Source of the DNA: Defluviitaleaceae bacterium
GTDB taxonomy: Bacteria > Bacillota > Clostridia > Lachnospirales > WQUN01
DNA length: 64,000 bases
Reading direction: 5' to 3'
Assembly (NCBI GenBank): GCA_009788055.1
Contig: WQSG01000008.1
Location: 1-64,000 of the forward strand
Position numbers and translations under genes: made by a program. The notes beneath the pieces were generated by a model. That model ran no database searches. It had not been told where the DNA came from and saw only the letters and a program-made list of their open reading frames with translations. Below, piece by piece: positions 57,707 through 64,000 of the stretch (positions are counted from its first letter, which is position 1; each line of letters begins with the position of its first letter).

Positions 57707-59713
57707 ATGAATTCTGTATTTGAGCATCACGATGCCCTGCTGATTGAGAATAAGAAGCTTAAAGAAGAGAACCGCCTACTTAAAAAGAAAGTAAAAACTT
57801 CGGACGCGGACATTAGCAATGCGCTGGAAGCGGCAAAGCAAGCAAACCTGTCCAAGTCTAAATTTTTGACTACCATGAGCCACGAAATACGAACCCCTCT
57901 TAATGCAATCATAGGGATATCGGATATTGAACTGTTAAACAAAAAAGCTACCAGAGGCGCGAAAGACGCGTTTGGAAAAATAAATAATTCAGGCAAATTG
58001 TTGCTGGGTATTATTAACGATATCTTAGACCTTGCAGAGTTGGAATCGGGCAAGATGGAAATAATGCCCGAAAAATACGATACCGCCGCCATGATAAATG
58101 ACATAACGCAGTTTAACTTACTTAAAATGGGTGAAAAAGAACTTGACCTAATCGTAAAAGTGCCCGAAACTTTGCCCGCGTCACTGTGCGGGGACGAGCT
58201 TCGCATACGGCAAGTGCTTAACAATATGCTTTCCAACGCCATAAATTTCACACAGCAAGGCAGTGTTACTTTTGAAATTGATTTCAAAACGCGGAATTAC
58301 GGCGGAGCGATTATCTTCAGAATAAAAGACACGGGGCAGGGTATGTCCCGCGAGCAACTTATTGCTTTGCACGAGCAAAACTCTATTTTCAACCGTGTAG
58401 AAAACCGCACTACAGAAGGCGCGGGCATGGGCATTAGTCTTTCCGTTAAAATTGTGGAAATGATGGATGGCATGATAGACGTGGAAAGCGAGCCGGGCGA
58501 AGGCACCACGGTTACAATATATCTGCCGCAAAGCAAAGTAGAGGGCGACACCGCAACCATAGGCGCGGCAACGGCGGAAAGCCTTAAAAATCTCAAGTTT
58601 ACGGGTGCGGAAAAAGCAAAGCTGGAACGCGCCTATATGCCATACGGAAAAGTGCTTATAGTTGACGATATGAACACCAACTTATTTGTGGCGCAAGGCC
58701 TTATGAAACCATACGGGCTTACCATTGAAACTGCCATAAGCGGTTTTGAAGCCTTGGACAAAATACGTGCGGGCGACACATATGACATCATTTTTATGGA
58801 CCACATGATGCCCGAAATGGACGGCATGGAAACCACGCAACGCATTCGGGAAACAGGGTACACACGCGCAATTGTCGCGCTTACGGCAAACGCGCTTATA
58901 GGGCAAGCCGAAGAATTCATGAAAAACGGGTTCGACGGTTTCATTGCCAAACCCATTAACATAGGCCAGCTTAACGATTCGCTAAACACCCTTATCCGCG
59001 ACAAGCAAACGCCCGAGGTATTAGAAAACGCAAGGCTTGAAAAAGAACGGCTGGACAGCGAAGAAGAGGACGCACCAATCGAAAACGCGGAAGCCGACAC
59101 AGACACAGATGACGACCCGCTGGCTACCCTTCGCAAAATAGATATGCTGGACGTTGACCCCGCACTGGACGCAATGAGCGGTCTGCCCGATTTATATATA
59201 GACACGGTGAAACTAACCATGCGGCTGTTATCCGAACGGGTGGAAAAAATGGACAAATTCCTGCCTACAGACATTAAAGCGTTTACAATTGAAGTACACG
59301 GGCTAAAAAGTTCCATGAAAAATATCGGCGCGTCAAAACTGGGAAGCCAAGCCGCCAAGCTGGAACGCAACGCTCTGGACGGCAACCATGATTACTGCAA
59401 CGAAAATTATCCGCCGTTCAAAGAGGGACTTTTAACGCTGGAGTCGCTTCTTAAAGCGGCGTTGGGCGACGACGGCGCGGAAGAAAAAGAAACCGCAGAA
59501 GTATCTTCGCTTCTGCCTGCGTTGGAAGAAGCAAAAACCGCCGCAGAAAGTTATGACCGCGATACCGCAATGGACATCATCACAAAACACGCCGCATTTT
59601 CCTACGATGAAGAGACGGACAAAACACTGCAAGAAGTTATTAACGCACTGGAAGTTTTCGATTGCACAGCGGCATTTGATAAACTGCAAGAGTTGCAAGA
59701 CAAAATAAAATAA
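57707..59713 (+). CDS. Hybrid histidine kinase with receiver and Hpt domains
   Basis: 668 residues, no membrane segment. N-terminal coiled coil (~5-40; LLIENKKLKEENRLLKKKVK), HisKA (FLTTMSHEIRTPLNAIIG), HATPase_c (LNNMLSNAINFTQQG, GAGMGISLSVKIVEMM), receiver (~310-430; VLIVDDMNTNLF, IIFMDHMMPEMDGMET), and an Hpt domain (~480-590; TIEVHGLKSSMKNIGA). The signal input would be through the coiled coil or a partner. It forms an operon with the CheY-like regulator (16-base gap) and the second hybrid kinase. The start has a weak RBS. Confidence 0.92.
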   Translation: MNSVFEHHDALLIENKKLKEENRLLKKKVKTSDADISNALEAAKQANLSKSKFLTTMSHEIRTPLNAIIGISDIELLNKKATRGAKDAFGKINNSGKLLLGIINDILDLAELESGKMEIMPEKYDTAAMINDITQFNLLKMGEKELDLIVKVPETLPASLCGDELRIRQVLNNMLSNAINFTQQGSVTFEIDFKTRNYGGAIIFRIKDTGQGMSREQLIALHEQNSIFNRVENRTTEGAGMGISLSVKIVEMMDGMIDVESEPGEGTTVTIYLPQSKVEGDTATIGAATAESLKNLKFTGAEKAKLERAYMPYGKVLIVDDMNTNLFVAQGLMKPYGLTIETAISGFEALDKIRAGDTYDIIFMDHMMPEMDGMETTQRIRETGYTRAIVALTANALIGQAEEFMKNGFDGFIAKPINIGQLNDSLNTLIRDKQTPEVLENARLEKERLDSEEEDAPIENAEADTDTDDDPLATLRKIDMLDVDPALDAMSGLPDLYIDTVKLTMRLLSERVEKMDKFLPTDIKAFTIEVHGLKSSMKNIGASKLGSQAAKLERNALDGNHDYCNENYPPFKEGLLTLESLLKAALGDDGAEEKETAEVSSLLPALEEAKTAAESYDRDTAMDIITKHAAFSYDEETDKTLQEVINALEVFDCTAAFDKLQELQDKIK

Positions 59714-59729
59714 GCAGGGGGAACTTACC

Positions 59730-60119
59730 ATGAAGGGCAAAAAGATTTTATTGGTAGACGATAACAAAACGGTAATGACAGAAAACTCGCTGAAATTCAG
59801 CGATGCGGGATACGAGGTTGCCTGTGCGTTAACCCTCATAGATGCCCATATTTTGCTGGAAAAATTTAAGCCGGACGCAATTGTGCTGGACGTTATGCTG
59901 CCCGACGGAAGCGGCTTGGAATTTATAGAAGAGCTGAAAAAAGGCGAATTTGCGGAAACACCCGTGTTGCTTCTTTCGGGGCTTGCGGAACAGGATGATA
60001 TCATCCGCGGTATGCTTGCGGGCAGTGACTTTTATTTGACAAAACCGTATGAGTTTAATGTTTTGCTTGAAAAAACAAATTCTCTTGTTGCAAATCCGAC
60101 TAAAAAAGGCAAAAAGTAA
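59730..60119 (+). CDS. Single-domain response regulator (CheY-like)
   Basis: 129 residues: LLVDDNK, phosphoacceptor in VLDVMLPDGSGLEF, Thr/Ser in LLLSGLA, Lys in YLTKPYEF. No output domain. It sits between two hybrid kinases in one operon, so it may be the shuttle or sink of the phosphorelay. The ATG follows GCAGGGGGAAC. Confidence 0.93.
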   Translation: MKGKKILLVDDNKTVMTENSLKFSDAGYEVACALTLIDAHILLEKFKPDAIVLDVMLPDGSGLEFIEELKKGEFAETPVLLLSGLAEQDDIIRGMLAGSDFYLTKPYEFNVLLEKTNSLVANPTKKGKK

Positions 60120-60131
60120 GGGGGCAGATAA

Positions 60132-62528
60132 ATGCAAATCATACAGGAACACGGCAAAAAAGTAAGCATTACCCAAGAACTTAACGACGCTTTCAAATCA
60201 CTAAAACACCGCGAGATGCTTCTTAAAACAATAACCCGTGCGGCAGAGGCGTTGCTTACCACCAGCGAGGAAAACACACTGCAAGCACTTATGACAAGCA
60301 TGGAGGCGGTAGGCACCAGCCTTGACGTGGACAGGGTACAAATTTGGCGCAACGAAGAAGTGGATGGAGAGTTCTGTTTTGTTATGCGCTACGAATGGCT
60401 AAGCGAAGTTGGCAAAGCAAAAACAGCAGTACCGCTTGGGCTAACTTGCCCATATGACAGCGTGCCGGGCTGGTACGAAATGTTTTTGAGGGGGGATTAC
60501 ATAAACGGTCCCATATCCGAACTTTCACCATCCGAAGAGGCCTTTCTGGGTCATTACGAAATGGTGTCTATCGTAATTTATCCGCTGGTTCTAAACGACC
60601 ATTTTATCGGTTTTTTCAGCGTGGACGACTGCCGAAAAGAGCGCGTGTTAACAGGCGCGGAAATGAACTTGGTTGCCTCTGCGGGTTTGATGTTCACCAG
60701 CGTGTTCAACCGCGCAGAACGCAGAAAGCTAAAAAACGAGCTGGATTTGGAACGCCAAAACAACAAAATTACAATGGAAAGCAACAAAGCAAAAACCAGA
60801 TTTTTGGCGCGTATGAGCCACGAAATACGCACGCCAATCACCGCGATTTTGGGCATTTCGGAAATTCAGCTGTATCAAAGTTTGCCGCCCGCCATCACAG
60901 AATCCTTCGAGAAAATTCATAACTCTGCAACTTTGCTTCTGCAAATTATCAACGATATCTTAGACTTGTCTAAACTTGAAGCAGAAAAAATGAGTTTGAA
61001 AACCAAGGAATATACCCTTGCAAGCGTCATAAACGACGTAACCAATATGCATTTTGCCTTCTCGGGTGAAAAAAGCCCCACGTTTAAACTGCACGTGGAC
61101 GAAAACCTACCCGCTACACTAAACGGCGACTCTTTGCGCATTAAGCAAATTTTGAGCAATTTGCTTTCCAACGCGTTTAAATATACGGAAGCGGGCCGCG
61201 TGGAAATGTTTTGGAGCAGTGAAAAAATCGAAGGCGACAACGAAAAAATACACATAGTAGTTTGCATAAAAGACTCCGGCTTAGGCATGACAAAAGAGCA
61301 ACTTGCATCCCTTTCCGAAGAATACACCCGCTTTCACGAAAGCGAAAACAGGGTAATTGAAGGCACGGGGCTTGGTATGCCAATCGTGTACAGCCTTGCA
61401 AGCCTGATGAATGCAAAAATTGATTTTGAAAGTGAAGTTGGGGTTGGCACAACCGTAACTGTCCGCATACCCCAAAACGTAATCGGAGACGAGGTATTGG
61501 GCAAGGATGTCATTGCAGATTTAAGCGAGTTTAGTATCAAGCATTCCGCAAAAGGGAAAGGCAAAATTGCGCCTGAACCAATGCCATACGGCAAAGTTCT
61601 TGTTGTGGATGATATCGACGCAAACATTTATGTAATCCAAGGCTTGCTGAATTTTTACGGGCTGGATATCGAAACCTGCACAAGCGGGCAAGCTGCCATA
61701 GACAAAATATCGCAGGGCAAAATCTACGACCTTGTTTTTATGGACCAAATGATGCCCGAACTAAGCGGCACGGAAACCCTTATTCAAATACGCAGTCTGG
61801 GCTACAAAAAGCCCGTGATTATGCTAACCGCAGACGCGGTATCGGGCAAGGAAGAAGAGTACATCAACAGCGGGTTTGACGGATTTATTACAAAACCGGT
61901 TGACACACGCCACCTTAACCGCGCACTTCTTAAATTTGTGCGCGACGTGCAACCGCCCGAAGTAATTGCAGCCGCCCTCACCGCCGAAAAACCCGTACGC
62001 GCCGAAAATATCGACGACTTCCAAGACAACGAAGACCTTATCAATCGCCTGCAAAGAAGTTTTATACGCAACCACAAAAACACAATGGCAGACCTTACCG
62101 CCGCGCTTAACGAAAAAAATACCGAAGCCGCGTATTTTATCGCGCACACCATCAAGGGTTCTGCGGGAACAATAAAAGAAAACAAACTGGGCTTGCTTTC
62201 GGAACATCTTTCAAGTGCGCTGAAGGAAGGCAATATTCCGCCCGCACGATATGTATCGCGGTTTGAAAAGGAACTGCAAACCGTATTGGGTAAAATAACA
62301 GCGGCGGAAAGTTCAAACACTCCCGCCGGTGTGGATAAGGCAAATGCCATAGAAATTCTTAACGAACTTAAACCGCTACTGGAACTGCACAGCCCCAAAT
62401 GCCTGCAAGCGGCAGACAAACTGCGCGGCATACCCGAAGCCGCCGTGCTTGTTAAAATGATAGACTCATTCGATTTTGGCGGCGCGCTGGACGTAGCAAA
62501 CATACTTGCAGACCTGTTTAGCGACTAG
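60132..62528 (+). CDS. GAF-domain hybrid histidine kinase with receiver and Hpt domains
   Basis: 798 residues. GAF (~25-200; TSLDVDRVQIWRNEEVDGEF, LVLNDHFIGFFSVDDCRKE), HisKA (FLARMSHEIRTPITAILG), HATPase_c (LSNLLSNAFKYTEAG, GTGLGMPIVYSL), receiver (~490-620; VLVVDDIDANIY, LVFMDQMMPELSGTET) and Hpt (~640-750; FIAHTIKGSAGTIKE). Soluble. It overlaps the convergent receiver-GGDEF gene by 11 bases. Domain order is the same as in the kinase at 57707 apart from the GAF, suggesting duplication. Confidence 0.94.
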   Translation: MQIIQEHGKKVSITQELNDAFKSLKHREMLLKTITRAAEALLTTSEENTLQALMTSMEAVGTSLDVDRVQIWRNEEVDGEFCFVMRYEWLSEVGKAKTAVPLGLTCPYDSVPGWYEMFLRGDYINGPISELSPSEEAFLGHYEMVSIVIYPLVLNDHFIGFFSVDDCRKERVLTGAEMNLVASAGLMFTSVFNRAERRKLKNELDLERQNNKITMESNKAKTRFLARMSHEIRTPITAILGISEIQLYQSLPPAITESFEKIHNSATLLLQIINDILDLSKLEAEKMSLKTKEYTLASVINDVTNMHFAFSGEKSPTFKLHVDENLPATLNGDSLRIKQILSNLLSNAFKYTEAGRVEMFWSSEKIEGDNEKIHIVVCIKDSGLGMTKEQLASLSEEYTRFHESENRVIEGTGLGMPIVYSLASLMNAKIDFESEVGVGTTVTVRIPQNVIGDEVLGKDVIADLSEFSIKHSAKGKGKIAPEPMPYGKVLVVDDIDANIYVIQGLLNFYGLDIETCTSGQAAIDKISQGKIYDLVFMDQMMPELSGTETLIQIRSLGYKKPVIMLTADAVSGKEEEYINSGFDGFITKPVDTRHLNRALLKFVRDVQPPEVIAAALTAEKPVRAENIDDFQDNEDLINRLQRSFIRNHKNTMADLTAALNEKNTEAAYFIAHTIKGSAGTIKENKLGLLSEHLSSALKEGNIPPARYVSRFEKELQTVLGKITAAESSNTPAGVDKANAIEILNELKPLLELHSPKCLQAADKLRGIPEAAVLVKMIDSFDFGGALDVANILADLFSD

Positions 62529-63441
62529 ATTTTTTCGCATGAACAGAGCCAAAGTAAATGGTTTGGTTGCGGCCGTTTTCTTTTGCGCGGTGCAAGGCGT
62601 CGTCCGCTTCGTTTACCAATTGGGAATCCGTTTTGTTTTCGCCTTTACCCGCATGGCCTATGCCGATAGAAACGGTTTCTTTCACATCTTTGCCGTCCAC
62701 TTTAAACGGCGATGCCGCTATGGATTTGCGCAGTTTTTCCGCCAAAACAAACGCCATGTACGGCGACACATCGGGCAAAATCGCAAAAAATTCATCCCAG
62801 CCAAGGCGGCACACAAAATCTTTTTCAGGCTTCACGAAGGATTCAATCGTCCTTGCCATGGCAATTATCACTTCGTCACCAAAAAGATGCCCGTATTCCC
62901 GTTGCGTTTTTCGGAAAGAATCCGTGTCAATCGCAAGAAGGGCAACCCCCTTGGGGTTCGCATCTTTTGCTTTTAACAACTCATCTATGGTGCGGTTAAA
63001 GAAAAGCTTGTTGTAAAGATTTGTCATAGTATCTTTTTCTTCCGTTTTAAGAAGACGGTCGTGCTGGTTTTTGATTGTAACGGCAGAATTTAATTTGGCA
63101 ATTACCTCTATGGGCTCGCTGGTTTTCCGTATGCAATCCATCGCGCCGTGCTTTATTGCCTTTCTCACTTCCGCCGCGTAAGTAAGCCCCGTGATAACAA
63201 TTACGGGGATATTTTTTGTGTCATCATTGTCTTTCAAAAGCTTTAGAACATCGTAGGCGTCCATGTCAGGCATAAGCGCGTCCAGCAAAATAACGTCTAT
63301 GTCATAATCCGCAACCGCCTGCAAAACTCCGGAGCCATCATGGATAACAAATGCTTCGTACCGTTCTTCACGGTCAATCACAGTTTTTAACGCTTGCGCC
63401 GCCATAATACTGTCGTCCACAATTAATATTTTTGAGGTCAT
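62518..63441 (-). CDS. Receiver-GGDEF protein with degenerate GWDEF motif
   Basis: 307 residues: receiver (~1-125; IVDDSIMAAQALKTVI, VILLDALMPDMDAYD, IRKTSEPIEV) and a GGDEF domain (~140-300) whose signature is RLGWDEFFAIL where GGDEF/GGEEF is expected. The RxxD inhibitory site is not evident. It may have weak or no diguanylate cyclase activity, or act as a c-di-GMP/GTP sensor. It lies opposite and overlapping the hybrid kinase by 11 bases. ATG 63441; a TTG at 63450 follows a better-placed GGGGG. Confidence 0.9.
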   Translation of the reverse strand: MTSKILIVDDSIMAAQALKTVIDREERYEAFVIHDGSGVLQAVADYDIDVILLDALMPDMDAYDVLKLLKDNDDTKNIPVIVITGLTYAAEVRKAIKHGAMDCIRKTSEPIEVIAKLNSAVTIKNQHDRLLKTEEKDTMTNLYNKLFFNRTIDELLKAKDANPKGVALLAIDTDSFRKTQREYGHLFGDEVIIAMARTIESFVKPEKDFVCRLGWDEFFAILPDVSPYMAFVLAEKLRKSIAASPFKVDGKDVKETVSIGIGHAGKGENKTDSQLVNEADDALHRAKENGRNQTIYFGSVHAKKSSR

Positions 63442-63494
63442 AATTGCCAACGTCCCCCTTGGAAAAATTCTTAGGTTTTCTACAGTTTATCACG

Positions 63495-64000
63495 TCAAAC
63501 CACGCTATGCAACAATTCGCCATAAGTTGGCAAGGGCCAATATTTTTTTGCGGTTAGAGTTTCAAGCTTGTCTGTGATTTCACGAAGGGTTTGCATGGCG
63601 GGGATGATTTTGCCGCTGTAATATTCTCCGGGGTTTGGGTGGCCGTTTTTGCCTATAAGAATTTCATCGAAGGCGGTTAGCGCGGTTAGCAACTCGGCGG
63701 AAAGACGCGAGATATTCTCCAGCAAGTGCGTTTCAAGCGAAGTATCGAACTCGCCTTTTTTCGCGTTAAGCAAAGTTATAAGCGTTTGCTGATATTCCAG
63801 CACGGCGGGGATTATCAGGCCTTTTAACATTTCCACCATGGTGTACGCTTCCACATTTATTGCTTTGCAGAAATTTTCCAAATGGATATCGCAACGGGAA
63901 TGCAATTCGCTTTCTCGCAGAACATTATGGCGGGCGAAAAGCTCTATGCTTTTTTCCGAAATTAACGCGCCGAACGAGCCCGTAGAATCGGGGATGTTTG
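63495..64000 (-). CDS. glnN: Type III glutamine synthetase, C-terminal part
   Basis: The gene runs off the right edge; the last ~168 residues are visible. NIPDSTGSFGALISEKSIEL, FARHNVLRESELHSR-type, HLENFCKAINVEAYTMVEML, and the final KKYWPLPTYGELLHSV are the typical end of the GlnN/GSIII family, whose full length is about 700 residues. It condenses glutamate and ammonia to glutamine with ATP. The stop is followed by ~50 bases with the promoter region of the neighbouring gene. Confidence 0.93.
   Translation of the reverse strand, partial: NIPDSTGSFGALISEKSIELFARHNVLRESELHSRCDIHLENFCKAINVEAYTMVEMLKGLIIPAVLEYQQTLITLLNAKKGEFDTSLETHLLENISRLSAELLTALTAFDEILIGKNGHPNPGEYYSGKIIPAMQTLREITDKLETLTAKKYWPLPTYGELLHSVV

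Overview
The window looks like a chromosome segment of an anaerobic, low-to-mid GC Firmicute of the class Clostridia. The evidence is AGGAGG-type ribosome binding sites, an rpmF-plsX-acpP-rnc cluster, a type III glutamine synthetase, an [FeFe] hydrogenase, the 2-hydroxyacyl-CoA dehydratase/activase families, an S-layer-homology surface protein, AgrC/AgrA-like systems and no outer-membrane genes. I saw no tRNA, rRNA or CRISPR array.

Layout. (1) 1-~8,880: the right end of an integrative conjugative element of the Tn916/Tn1549 type. It carries an XRE regulator, a cargo block (AgrC/AgrA-like two-component system plus a divergent [FeFe] hydrogenase with a NuoF-type iron-sulfur domain), a sigma-like factor, an HTH protein, a candidate structured RNA resembling HEARO/omega RNAs, excisionase and tyrosine integrase. 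(2) 8,900-13,200: a YoeB-type toxin-antitoxin pair, a PAS kinase with OmpR regulator, and a small alarmone synthetase next to a receiver-HisKA protein that lacks an ATPase domain. (3) 13,300-25,100: methionine-type metNI, then a minus-strand cluster combining an importer-like binding lipoprotein and two permeases with an HlyD-like adaptor and a MacB-like protein, under an OmpR-type two-component system. (4) 25,300-33,800: glgB; an operon of fabG, a split 2-hydroxyacyl-CoA dehydratase/activase set and an acyl carrier protein; DinB; a HEAAH membrane protein. (5) 33,900-42,600: HAD phosphatase, polysaccharide deacetylase, the rpmF-plsX-acpP-rnc operon behind a perfect consensus promoter, a YdjG/YdjI-like envelope-stress pair, smpB and an S41 peptidase. 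(6) 42,590-55,360: accessory DNA. Two paralogous Cys-rich proteins each follow the same long leader RNA with a terminator. There is also an uncharacterised five-gene operon in which two adjacent proteins share an N-terminus, TetR with an ECF S component, an SSB-like protein, an orphan V-ATPase subunit D, an Rpn nuclease and a row of orphan immunity genes. (7) 55,360-57,600: a cobalamin riboswitch controlling a surface protein with the domain order of mammalian transcobalamin/intrinsic factor plus SLH domains. (8) 57,700-64,000: two hybrid kinases, a CheY-like regulator and a receiver-GGDEF protein forming a phosphorelay, then the C-terminal part of a type III glutamine synthetase.

A palindromic repeat of about 190 bp occurs nine times at gene borders. 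Its hairpins show compensatory base changes between copies. Two copies are read in frame as N-terminal extensions of ABC permeases, and one supplies the C-terminus of the HAD phosphatase. Two further small palindromic families are also present.

The best candidates for new biology are the riboswitch-controlled transcobalamin-like surface protein, the duplicated leader RNA with Cys-rich proteins, the hydrogenase with rearranged H-cluster ligands on the mobile element, the coding palindromic repeats, and the operon with a duplicated N-terminal segment.
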